From NCBI GenBank assembly GCA_905221605.1, contig CAJNDS010002169.1, forward strand, positions 62,001-126,000: a stretch of DNA of 64,000 bases, read 5' to 3'. Positions 31,077-42,161 of this stretch are shown piece by piece; position 1 is the stretch's first letter; every line of letters starts with the position of its first letter. Made by a program: the position numbers and the translations under genes. The DNA is from Symbiodinium natans (lineage: Eukaryota; Sar; Dinophyceae; Suessiales; Symbiodiniaceae). The notes beneath the pieces are model-generated. The model was given only the letters and a program-made list of their open reading frames with translations, was not told the origin of the DNA and ran no database searches.

Positions 31077-34000
31077 GCCATGTCGCTGCAAGGGCGGGTG
31101 CGGGGGGGGGGGCGGGGGGGGTTTGTTGGGGCGGCAGTGGCTTGTGGGTGGGAGCACTCTCTCCGCCTGTCCTCTTATGGCCCCACTCCATGCGACCCTG
31201 CCTGGTCAGGTTCGCTGCCTCGGCCTTTTCCGCAGCTCAAGCCGAAGACGAGGCTCCATGGACAGAGCAGACACAGTGCACGGCTCGAGCCACTTTGGAC
31301 AGAAGGGCCACGACGTGCAGGGTCATAGTCACAGACAGTCATCGATGATCCAGGTCTAGGCAGTCGTCTAAACACGTTACACGGACTCGATTCCAGATGC
31401 TGCGAGGCGTGTCATTCAAGCTTCCAGTTTCGTGTCTGTGCACTCCTCAGGATAAGACAGCTGCTGCCATGGAGGCCAAGACCTGGGGTGTTTTTGATGT
31501 TTTTGCCCACAGAGACCAAGAAACCTTGCGTACTTGCGTGCATGTCTGAGAGAGACTCTGTCTGTGTGAACATTCATTGTTAGCATGTTTCAGCATGTTT
31601 CACTTGTGCTTGTGCACGAGGACATGATGGCTCGCTGCCGCGCTTTCGTGCGCGTTCACTGGCCTGCTTACTTTCCCACTGTGCATCTGTTTGAGCCAGT
31701 CGTTTTCGTTCTTCCCAACTCTTGTGTGGACTTGTTGTGTACGAGGAACGTCAAAGCGAACGTGGAGAGAGGAATGACAAAGAAGGCAGGTCTTGACTTT
31801 AACACACCCTGCTGTAGGAGGCGCTTGCTGTGCTTTGATTCTCGGATGCATGGACAGGCAATGAGGAGGGTGAGCAGGCTCGGGCGTGCTGCGTCTTGTG
31901 CATTCTGCACAACTGCAAATAAGGCGTTGAACGTAGGCGTTTTTAAGTACCTTGTAGTGGGTGAGTTGTGCCAAGCAAAGATACGGGGGGGGGGGGGTGA
32001 GATTGGCAGATGGGACAAGTAAACGAGGTCTAAGAATGGCCGTGCAGGAGGAGGGACAGGAGAAGGAGAAGGAGGAGGAGGAGGAGCAGGAGGGGAGGAG
32101 GAGGAGACGAGTGTAGAACAGATTTCGTTGCCAGCTTTCGATGTACTTACAGTGGCTTTGCCAAACTGGTGCTTCGCACCAGAAAGCCCAGAATGGGTGA
32201 ACATGGTCTTGTGTACGGGCCCACTCAGATGAGGGCCTGCCTTTGCAGAAATGTTATGCCCGAAAGCTTTGGAGTTTTGCACTCGGGCGTCGTTACCCCT
32301 TCTGGCACCTCGGGTTAGTTTTTGCTAGTTTGTCAAACTACCTTCGTAACGTGGTGTTGAATGGTTGCTTGACGCCAGCATTTTGGCAGGAGTGAGCTTG
32401 TGTAGGGTGCATCGCAGAAAAAGCAAGAAGCTGAGTCCTGTCACCAACACCATTCAGAGTGTTGTATTTGGAGCCTGGCACTAACGCAGGACGAGGCAGA
32501 GGCGGCAGCCGAGCCGGCAGACTTGCAGTCGGGGCACAAGCTTGCTTGTACACATGCGTTCATTTGTTGAGTCACTCTTCGTGCTGCATGCCCTCTAGGC
32601 TGATTTCCCTCAAACTACGTTTTCAGTTTCAGCTGCAGTTGAAGATAGTTGAAGCTGAAATTGCAAGACTACTCAGACGGGGACCGCCCGAACAGTGTGC
32701 ACAAGAACACAAATGCAAGCAGGCTGTAATATGTAGATTATGTAAACATATTGTAAACATGTATATAATAATATGTATATATGTATATGTTGCCCCCCAT
32801 GACCTACCGGGAGGCCATGCAGACAGAATGGATACACGTGATCCTGACATACGGTATAAATTCACCTTTGTGTCATGACATGGGATGTAATTGCGAATAA
32901 GTTAAAGAATTGGAGCTCAGTTGCATTCATGAAGCTACCCATGCTATTAACCGAGTGTTTGAACCGCCAATTTAATTTTCAAAAATAGAGTTATACATAA
33001 TAATGGGATGCAAAAGGCGGGGCAAAACTGTTCTGCTTTCTCATGAAGAGCTCCCAGACGTTAAGTAGCTTCTAGGAGTTCTGATTGACATCCAATTCTG
33101 GTAATAAACCCAAAACATATCACATGAGGACCTTAAGCATTGAAGATGAGATCACCCTTAAAGTTACAATTTGTCTGAGGTTTTGTCAATGATTTTATAG
33201 CAGGCAACATAAGACTAGCCCCCTGATTACAATAATTAGTTTGAACATCTGCTGCCCCAGTAGCTGTCCTACATTCTCTTCCAAATGTCCCGGCCACTCA
33301 AGAACTAGTACGTTAGTCCTATTCGCCTCGGCTTCCTGCCGAGAAGCGGAACAAGCAGACACGGATCCGGTCTCCTTCCCCTTAACCCGACCCTTCCCCC
33401 CATTCCAAATTTTGTGATGCATCCTCCCACCCCCCCCCCCCCCCCCCGGATTGTGGGACACCCCCCTGCTCTGGGACCCCCCTTTGCACTTTATTGGGAC
33501 CCCCAATTGTCTGGGACCCCTCCTGGGATTTCCGGAGAATTACCTGGAACCCTTGAAACCCTTCCCTGCACCCCGTTTTTTTGCGGCCCTCTTTTCTCCT
33601 TTCCTGTGGGCCGGCCCGGCTGCCAAGGCGGCGCGCGCAAGCGTTTACAATGGCCTCTACCTGTGTTAACTACATGAGCAGAACCGTTTAGATTTTTAAC
33701 TTGGGGTGGAACAAATGGGATTGAAAGGAGATGTATCATTGCGGGCGTCCACGGCCCCATTACTTGACGTTGCCCGAACGTTTCACTCAGATTCTGCAAG
33801 TGTATTGTGCTGCCAGAACATGTCGCTGAGTCGCGCTGAGGACCCATGCCGAGCCACTGGAGCCCTCAGAGCCAAGGACAGAAGATGCGAAGGCGCGGCA
33901 GCAGAAGGCAAGAGTTCCTTGTTTTCCTTGGTAGGCTTCGCGGGTTGATGGCATGTCAAGCTCGGGAGTCATGACAAGGGTTTCTTTCGATTGAGCTTTT

Positions 34001-34200
34001 GGTGCATCCGCCAGCAACCTTCACGAGACCACGCTGACACTCCCGGCAGATCACTGCAGGTGGTCACCGCCGAGGCAGCTGTCCCTGCGCGAGAGGCCAG
34101 CAAGCACCGGACTTAGAGTGCCCCAGGCGAGCCCTGAGAATGAATTTCGTGGTTTGTGGTGGCTCGCAGCTTCTTGCCTTGGATGCAATTTGGAGTGCAG
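31077..34200. other. Mostly non-coding stretch with G, C and purine tracts
   Basis: No gene supported. It contains a G-rich tract (31101-31135), a G run (31986-31997), a GAG/GGA purine tract (about 32045-32112), a C run (33427-33447) followed by repeated GGGACCCCC phrases to about 33560, and AT-rich sequence with a TATATGTATA run (32758-32790). ORFs reading through these tracts are low-complexity artefacts. Confidence 0.5.
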
Positions 34201-37200
34201 TGTGTGACGGAGTGTCGCGGAGCAGGAGCCGCAGCGATGGCGGCGACCAAGATCACAGCATCTCGCTCCGCACGCCATAACAGTTGGAGTTCCCACTACC
34301 AGCCACCAGCTGACTTTGGCCGTGTGTCTTTTAAAGTGCTCCAGACAAGTCGCCATGTTGCCAGGTCAGGTGCCTGCAGTAGAACATTCAGAGCCACAGG
34401 AAGCTTGGCTGAAATGGACTTCAGACTTTGCTGAGCTGCTGGACAGTAGGTTGGCTGCGCCTGCGTTGCTTGCCTGTGTGTCCGGGTCTGCATTTGCCCA
34501 GAGTTGACTGGAAAGCATGCAGTCCCTAGACAGGAGATTGGGTTCAGCTGCAGCCCAGGAAGAGAAGTCGCCGGTCAAGGTCAAAGGCATCACCGAAAAA
34601 ATAGCAGAGGCCGCCAAAGCAGAGGATGCGAAGGCCACGGAAGTGTCGTGTCACATAGCTGCATGACTTCACACCAGGGTCAGTACTTCGTCCTTTTTGT
34701 CCGCAGATTGAAGTACAGCGTACCACGGCCCACACTTGACCCGAAAGAGCCATTGCCCACCAAGGTCAGCAAGAATCCATGTCATGTAACGGCGAAGCAT
34801 TCCCTGTTCCCAAAGAGAAGAGCAGGAAAGAGAAGCAAAGGCCAAGAAGGACAAAGTGAAAGGCAAAATCAAAGGCAAATCAGACAAGAATGGCTACAAA
34901 GACAAGGATGCCGCCAGTGTCGAGGACAAGCCCAAGAGTAAGGCGAAGACCAGGGAGAAGGACGCTGTGATGCTACAATGTTGTTAGATGCGCCCTGAGC
35001 TCAAGCACTGAGCCATGTCCTTATCTACTTCATCTACTTCATTCCCCCCCCCCCCCCCCTCCCCCCTCTGCCTCTGATCCTGCGCTTGATCGCATCATCT
35101 TTTGGGCCCTCAATCACAGCTGAACTCAACTGCAGGGTTTAGGGTTTAGGGTTTAGGGTTTAGGGTTGTCTTTGCTTATCGTGAAGGATCGGAAGAGCAG
35201 AAGCGGCCGAAAGAAGCACGGGCGGCGCTCCACTCAGCAACCCATTGAGACTTGAAGAGATTGACGGGCATCTGCTCGTACAGTGCGACTTCAACACACA
35301 GCCAGATGAAGTTTCAGGCGTGCGAGGGAACGCAACTCGAAACTTGAGAGCTGTCAGATGAGTACTGTGCTGAAGTGTGCCTTTTCGAAGGGGAAGATGC
35401 CCGCTTCAAGCAACGCTGCCCTGAATCGACTCTGTTTAGGCAATTCACTCTACGCACTTGGGCGATTCAGGCTACTCACTTTGCCATTGTGCCAGATTCA
35501 TCTCGCGCTGGTGGTGAGTTTTTCAGCTGTGCTCTGCAAGCACCGTTGCAGACGTGCTAGCTAAGGAGAACATGAGTTCGTTGTACACCTTGCAAATCCC
35601 ACAGTTGTATGATTCTTATGTCTCATCAAGAAAGGGACGGACCAAGCCCCTGGACCAAAACCCCCCGAAGCTCAAGCCCAAATCCACAAAAATCACTTCC
35701 AATGCAAGAAACTAGGAGAGAGACACTCGGGCTGCTGTTTTTCCTCGTCCCCAAGAGCGACTGTGGTTTTCTGCTGCCGAGGCACAGTGCAGCATCCTCC
35801 AGCGGCAGCAACAGGCAGACGCCGCTGCCTTTTGGGATTCTCAGCGGTTTTGGATGAGCACGAATAAGGGGAGATACGCAGCCCGGTACTGCCGGAAAGA
35901 TCATCCCCACGCATTGCCATTCCGGGCACCAAAGTCCCTGTTTGCTGCTGTGACAGGGACCGAAGCAAGTCCCGAAGCCGCAGCCATCGCAGAGATGTTT
36001 GCCTCTGAGATTTTGTTGAGCAGATGCTGTGATGAGGGGAAACGCATTTTCGCAATGAACAAGGCAATAAGATTTCTAGGTTTCGTTTCGGACGAAAGCT
36101 GAGCCCACATGATGCAATCATACAGACATGGCTATTTTGCAACCAATGTTACGTCTTATCCATTAGGCCTTACAGGATCTTAATGAGTTCACGAAGCTTT
36201 TGACAGCCCAGGCCAAGCGCAAAGTGAAAGGCAAATCGAACCACTCCGACCACTCCTCTGACTCTGCAAGGACCGTGTCGGAGATGAAGGGATGTGGTTC
36301 CATTGTGATGTCTTCCATGTATGTCCCTGTCACCTGCTGTGCGTTTGAGCGCGAAAGGGAGCAGGCGTTCTGCACAGATTGGGTCTTCTTTTATTCTAAG
36401 GGGCTACGCCCAGGGACGGGCAACGCCCCCAAGAGTAGCAGGCAGAGGCATGGCAGCTCCCAAAGCACAACCCCCCCCCTCCCCCTGCGAGCCGCTGGTG
36501 CTGCCGATGCTCGCCCCTCAAGGAGAAACGAAGCCTCGATGATGCGCACCTCTGGGCCCCGGCCCGGACGCGCATCATGAGCATCAGCGGCTCCGGCCTC
36601 CAGGCATGCGTGCATCCGAAACCCGAGACCCAACCCGCTGATGCTCATGATGCGCGCTCTTGCGGGGGTCCTTTGGGGTGGCCGATGCCCCCCAAAAAAC
36701 ATCAACAACGCGTCTTCGGCAGAAGTTAAAAAACAGAGTCAATGATGCTCTCCGGGGTCGTTTTTGGGACCCCCCGTGGGGCACCCAAAAAATGCGTCCA
36801 GGAACCAAATTTCGGTGGGGAATAGCGCGCTTTTCGCGAGAAAAGAAGACCTTCGGAAGCCGAATTCTAAGGGGCTACGCCCAGGGGCGCAATGCCCCCA
36901 GGATTAGCAGGCAGAGGCATGGCAGCTCCCAAAGCAAAACTCCTCCCAAGGAGAAACGAGCCTCGATGATATCCTGAGCATCAGCGGCTCCGGCCTCCAG
37001 GCATGCGTGGCTTATGGGGGCATATGCCGGCCTCAAAACGGAAATGTCCGCAACAGCACGAAAACCACGGTATTTACAGCGTTTTCTGCATTTTCCAAGC
37101 GCGCAGCCGCATCCGAAACCCGAGGCCCAACTGGCTCATGATGCGCGCTCTTGTGGGGGTCCTTTGGGGTGGCCAATGCCACCAAAAAACATCAACAACG

Positions 37201-37620
37201 CGTCTTCGGCAGAAGTTAAAAAATGAAGTCAATGATGCTCTCCGGGGTCGTTTTTGGGACCCCGTGGGGCGGATGTATGTCTCTGTTAAGGCAGCGAGAC
37301 AGAGACGACAGTGAAAGCCGTCACAAAACCGCGGGGGTGCCAAGGGACGCCCGGCGAATATGAGACAAACTTGAAGCCTCTGAATGTGATGCCGGCCTGA
37401 GGCAAAGAAGAGTGGCAAAGCCAAAGGGAAGTCCCACCACTCTTCGGACTCGAGTGACAGGAAAACCTGTCGGTTTGTAAGCATAGTTTATATTTGCGAA
37501 TGCTCGACACGAGTTGTCATGTGATTCCCCGTGGCAGGAAACGCAGGAGAAGTACCTCAAGCTCCAGATCTCGTGGCAAGAGGCGCACTTCTGTCGGGGG
37601 ATCACTCCAGCCAGAAGTCA
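34201..37620 (+). CDS. Exon-like ORFs of an unidentified Lys/Ser/Arg-rich protein gene
   Basis: A series of + strand blocks reads like one split gene: about 34370-34450 (E-A-W-L-K-W-T-S-D-F-A-E-L-L-D-S), 34518-34650 (basic, K-S-P-V-K-V-K-G-I-T-E-K-I-A-E-A-A-K), 34706-34760 (L-K-Y-S-V-P-R-P-T-L-D-P-K-E-P), 34810-34970 (K-A-K-K-D-K-V-K-G-K-I-K-G-K-S), 35220-35360 (R-L-E-E-I-D-G-H-L-L-V-Q-C-D-F-N), 35375-35510 (F-E-G-E-D-A-R-F-K-Q-R-C-P-E-S), 35775-35870, 35931-36045, 36203-36270 (K-R-K-V-K-G-K-S-N-H-S-D-H-S-S-D-S), 37402-37460 (K-K-S-G-K-A-K-G-K-S-H-H-S-S-D-S-S) and 37537-37600 (K-R-R-R-S-T-S-S-S-R-S-R-G-K-R-R). The K/S repeats and RS-type stretch suggest a nuclear RNA- or chromatin-associated protein (inference). 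Whether it is one gene or two is not settled. Confidence 0.45.
35134..35167 (+). repeat. Short interstitial telomere-like repeat (TTTAGGG)
   Basis: Just under five perfect tandem copies, lying between exon-like blocks of the unidentified gene, so apparently inside an intron. A C/T run precedes it at 35045-35066. Confidence 0.92.
36393..37272 (+). repeat. Direct duplication (~470 bp unit) in an apparent intron
   Basis: Unit 1 (36393-36864) and unit 2 (36865-37272) share the same order: TTCTAAGGGGCTACGCCCAG, GGCAGAGGCATGGCAGCTCC, CAGCGGCTCCGGCCTCCAGG, CATGATGCGCGCTCTTG, ACGCGTCTTCGGCAGAAGTT and GATGCTCTCCGGGGTCG. Differences are point changes and indels; unit 2 has an extra insert around 37015-37110. 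This looks like an intronic mobile or tandemly duplicated sequence, not a coding region. Confidence 0.8.
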
Positions 37621-37949
37621 GTGAAGCAGTGCAAAATCGCTCCTGCAACGTGCGGCTTTGCATGGCTTTGTGCGGCTTGTTTCTTTCGTTGGGGTTGTCG
37701 CTGTGGCTGTCCGCACATCATTGTTCAGTCTTCATCAGTTTCAAGCGGTGCACGTGCAAAGTGCCTCTCGGCGTGTGCTGGCGAGGCGCAAGTGAGGAGG
37801 TTTCCTTCCCGTCCCTGTTGATTATAACCTGCTGGCAAAAGTGCCGCGCAGCGGTCCACCACAGCCTTCATGCCTTCCAGCATACGTGTGGCCCTCTCTC
37901 TGACTGGAAAGCAGGTCGCGGGACCACATTCGCTGTGGGACTCTGTTAA

Positions 37950-38197
37950 TGAACTTCGGTTTCACAGGGGCCAACGGGAGAAGCATCATGTCAAGACTAG
38001 ACGTGAGAGCCTCCCGACACCCTGGAAAGCGGATGTTTGAAAATCTGGCCGAAGCAAAAGTGCTTCAACCGCCTGCCGTTGAATCCGTTGACAAGTTCCT
38101 GCTTACGTTGAGATTGGATATGATTGGAGCGCACGCACCTGCCAGTGTACAGCACGTTGCTCAGCCAGCTTCTAACTTGTGCATGCTAAGCGGCTAG
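37950..38197 (+). CDS. Exon-like ORF, unidentified
   Basis: Reads M-S-R-L-D-V-R-A-S-R-H-P-G-K-R-M-F-E-N-L then A-V-E-S-V-D-K-F-L-L-T-L-R-L-D-M, preceded by a plausible acceptor (TTTCACAG, before 37968). It may be a downstream exon of the Lys/Ser/Arg-rich gene. No family recognised. Confidence 0.35.
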
Positions 38198-38701
38198 ACG
38201 TCAGCACAATCTGAGCTTGGATTCTTTGGGATTGAGTTTGGTTCGACTTTCACAGCGCATGCCATGAAGTTGCGCGGCCGCCATCCATTTCCGCGGCATC
38301 GAGGTGGGACATTTGATCCTTTGCGTTGGGAACAGAGTGAACAACCCAGCCCCTTCAGAAGGTTTGTGGGCGGCCGTCATTGCGTGGGTTGTTCTCCGGC
38401 AATCATCCTGCAGCTCAGCGTTTGCAGAAGGCAGGGCGGGGCTCACATTGCTACGCTTTGCGCGCACTTCGCGTGCGCTTCGGTGCAACTGACTTCGCTC
38501 TGGTATGTATGCTTGATCTGCATGTATATCCTTCAGGCGAATGCTGCTCAAAGCTTCGCAAAGTCACGCTCATGCAGACAAACACTAGACAAACATTGCG
38601 CCTACTTAAAGAGAATGAGGGGGCAATTCTTTGATTATCGTACATCTTTTCGTTCTTCAGCTGCTTAGCTGGCAAGAAATTGCCACCGACCAGTAGCTGC
38701 T

Positions 38702-39325
38702 ATGCCTGCCGTAGCAGCTGAGCCGATCGGCAATCTCAGAATGCGGGGGCGGCAGTTCCAAGACGGCGAGACCAATGTGCAATACTCGATCCTCCAGACG
38801 AAGAAGGAGGCTCAGTCTACTCGACTCATTTCTTGTGTGGCACTTCTCTTCGCAGCCTGCTCGGCTTGCTCCATGTACGTGCTACTCCGAAATTCAGACT
38901 CGCACGCAGAGTTTCCAGAGGGGACGGAGGTGATTCGGCCGGGTTGGGCTTGGACCACCGTCCCAGCGGTGGTGCGCGAAGAAGCGTCGATGGAGTCGAC
39001 GAAGGTGGCAGTGATCCCGGCAAAGACACGGGTTCTTGTTTCGGAACTACGAGGCGTGCGGGCGAGGATCGCGGAGCCCATTGAAGGTTGGATTTCCTGT
39101 GTCTCTGACGGCCGACAGATAGTAACGCTGAAGGAAGTGGATGAGGAGCTGAACGCGCTTCGAGAGAAGCTTCTGGGCCAGCAGAAGGTTCAACGACAAG
39201 TGGATGCAGCCCTCAAGAAGCGGAAGGAAACAAAAGGAGTTCCCCAACCACAGCCACGCAAGAAGGCTGCCGAGCAAGTGACCGGTACGCCATCGCAAGA
39301 CCAGAGTGAGCAAGAAAGCCCGTGA
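38702..39325 (+). CDS. Single-exon membrane-anchored protein with SH3-like segment and coiled coil
   Basis: A clean 207-residue ORF from ATG 38702 to TGA 39325. Residues about 1-40 are polar; about 42-62 (L-I-S-C-V-A-L-L-F-A-A-C-S-A-C-S-M-Y-V-L-L) form one transmembrane helix. Residues about 85-140 resemble a bacterial-type SH3 fold: V-V-R-E-E-A-S, V-A-V-I-P-A-K-T-R-V-L-V, R-A-R-I-A-E-P-I-E-G-W-I-S. The tail is a charged coiled coil ending Lys/Gln/Pro-rich. A type II-like orientation would put the SH3-like segment outside the cytosol, but topology is uncertain. Function unknown. It is the only long intronless ORF between 28 and 58 kb with consistent protein-like composition, which could mean a retroposed gene. 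Confidence 0.7.
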   Translation: MPAVAAEPIGNLRMRGRQFQDGETNVQYSILQTKKEAQSTRLISCVALLFAACSACSMYVLLRNSDSHAEFPEGTEVIRPGWAWTTVPAVVREEASMESTKVAVIPAKTRVLVSELRGVRARIAEPIEGWISCVSDGRQIVTLKEVDEELNALREKLLGQQKVQRQVDAALKKRKETKGVPQPQPRKKAAEQVTGTPSQDQSEQESP

Positions 39326-40493
39326 TGGGCTGTGTTAGATGCTGTTAGATTCGATGCTTGCACGAATGGTAGCATGTGCCAAAGTGGAAGTTTCACCCAC
39401 TGGTGTTGGCGAAGGTGAAGCACATGCCACTGCATTACAAGAGAAGGATTTCATGGAAGAGTTTCCTCAACAAATGTTGTGTCTCCCGATGCTTCAGCAC
39501 CCAGGCCCTGGCAAAGCGACTACCAGGCAAGAAGAGTCTTCGGTTTCGGGCGTTGGAATCTGCAGGTTTCTCTGCGCGGGTGCGAGCAGTTTCCTAAATC
39601 GGATTAGGGAACCACCCTTTTTCTTGCAACCCGCTCTAAGTTCCCCCCTATCACTTTAGGCATAGGAGCAGAACCCGCCTTGCGATTGAACGCGACAGAA
39701 TACTCAAGCCAGAATCCTTTCCCTCTTCGCAGATCAATCAACAACTATAGGCCTTCATTCCGGTCAGTCAGTGTTGAGTTACGACTGGAAGAGCACAGTC
39801 GACGAAGATATGCTCTCGCCATGCAATTTAATCTTGAGCAAGACATTGCTCAACTTCAACCTGTCTCGTGGCAAATATCATCAGTTACGACCGTTCGATT
39901 GTAGAGGTAAAAGTTCGCGCCCTGCGATCGAAACCGCAATGTGGAGTTGACCCTCTCTTTACATTGTGATCGACACCTGGAATTCGAAGATAGTGGATCT
40001 ATCCACGGTTGTCAAATCTGTCCCCCAGTTGTCGCCCAAAGTCTCGTGCGAGCTTGCTCCGATTCTTGCCCGTGCCCGATCCCGTTCGGTTCTGTTGTGA
40101 TCTGATTGCCCTGAGCCCCTCGTCGCATTGCCTGGTGTGACATGTGTGAGCCGATGGGTTTACTGGTTATCGCTGCGCTCATTGATCACAGGCCGGATCA
40201 GCTGCTTCGACGCCACTTCCTTGTGCAAAGCTTAGTGCAGGCTACAGGATTGTCTTGGCACAGCGCGGGTTTGGTTTCAGGTCCCGCTGTTGGAGCTCTG
40301 GAGTGCGTGGCAGGTCCCGGCACGTAGTATAGACAGCGACGCATGATACGAGTCAGATGCAATGACTTGCCACGAAGTCAAGAATGCGCAGTGCATGTGT
40401 GAGGGTGGTGCCCCAGCTTGGGCCTTGAGCAGCGAGCCAAGTGTGAAGGCAGAATGGACCCCCGTTGTAACGAAAGGGGCCCCGAACATCAAG
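39326..40493. other. Spacer before the DEG/HtrA protease; first exon(s) may lie here
   Basis: ORFs at 39339-39659 occur in two competing frames and match nothing. The protease needs an initiator and perhaps a targeting peptide upstream of 40494, so one or more 5' exons are probably hidden here. None could be chosen. Confidence 0.4.
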
Positions 40494-42123
40494 GCAACGA
40501 CGAGCAGCTTGTCACATCCCTCTTCGAGCGTGTAACTCCTGGGGTTGTCTCCATCGCTCGCGAGCCACCTCCGAAGGCTCTCTCTCGAGTTGCGGCGCAG
40601 TGTCTCTTTATTGCGGGCGTGTGTGTAGACTTGAGAATGGCTGGCCAGCGACATGTCAGGACACGCTGGGAGAGAAACCATCTGCGGGAATTGCAGGCTC
40701 TGGTTTTGTTTGGGACCAGAAGCACGTTCGAACCTTGTCGTTCACATCCTTTATGTTCTTTGCTGCCGTTCTTAGCCATAGCCGGCTCTTGCGAGTTGGG
40801 TGTAAACAGAGGTCGTGACAAACTACCATGTCATCAACGAGCTTCAAACGTTTGCAACCTTACACACTTGTGAGTCATGCTGAGCTTTCTTATCGCAGCT
40901 GCATTTGCTTTAGAGTTTAGGCCATATGTGACCTTCCTCCTGAAGGACGGCTCAGGCACACTGCAACTTGTTCTTGGTAGCCGGAGGCTTATGCTCATGC
41001 TGCCGCGCGCCTCGGCCTTGTCGCTCGTGGCACCTCTGTAAGCTTGCAGGATATCTAAGGGCCCCAGCCAAGAGCCCCGAATACATGACATTTTGGGAGG
41101 TGTGGAAATTGGGATAAGCACCTGGAGCTCAAAACGACGACGACCCTCACTAGACACTGCCATTGTCCGGCATGGCCTCTTCCCCAAGAGGCAGCAAGCA
41201 TGCGGACGCCTGCAGACACACAGCGCCTTCCGCAGACCTGGCACACAAAGCCCAGGTCATCGTCCCGCACACAGCCAGCATGTCTCAATGACTGCCGGCC
41301 TTCGTTCCCCCAGAGCTGTGTGCAGCATGTGTAGCATGCACAGCAGGGACGTGAGACCGATTGGCCGTGCACGCAAAGCCAAGAGTACCTACAGCCTGTT
41401 GGGCTTCTTCGACGTGCCATCTGTAACCTGGTTGGGTCATCAGTCGGCGGAAACCGTGCAATGGTACGCGTCTTTTCTTTGATACGCCTAGCTCAGTGCT
41501 GTTGTTGGCATTGAGCAGCAAGGAAAATAGTTTGTGACATGTCGCCAATGCTGCGCAGCTGCTCCAGCTAAGCTGCCAGTCTTCAGGCTCCAAGCGGCTA
41601 AGCTATCAAGCTCAAATTGTCGGTACCTTGCTCAGAGATCTGTGAGTGATAGCAGACTTGAGTGGAGTGGGTGGTGAGACGGTGAGGTTACGATGCTACA
41701 AGTGATGTGGCCGTCTTGAAAGTGGGTAGTCGGGACTCACAATCGCTGTTAAGTCATGTCACCGGTCTCTTGCAAGAAGCCTCACATGAGCACGCATGCT
41801 CGGGCCAGGACGGCATAAAGCCAGACACCCCAAAAGGCCACGCTTGGTGAGCAATGCTTTTGGTTTTCTTCCTTTTCTGGCTTCGAGCCTTAGCAGGCCT
41901 CATGCAACCTCTTAATCGTGGTCGGTCTGACCGGCTGTTGGTGGGCCCTGCTCTTGGGCTCTTTGTGCGACTTGCGCGACTTGTGCTCATGGCTTCAGTC
42001 TGCGGGATTTTGTGGCTGTAGGCCAGAATGTCTTCGCTTTCGGAAACCCCTTCGGAGCGAGGCTCAATTCAATGTGATCTCTTGTCACTTGGCCACCATC
42101 TCGCCATTCTCTGCCTGACTCTC

Positions 42124-42161
<38 letters not shown>

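Noticed and set aside
39339-39659. ORFs of 73-106 codons after the SH3-like gene
   Set aside because: Two frames compete with similar composition and neither shows a motif or a link to the protease exons.
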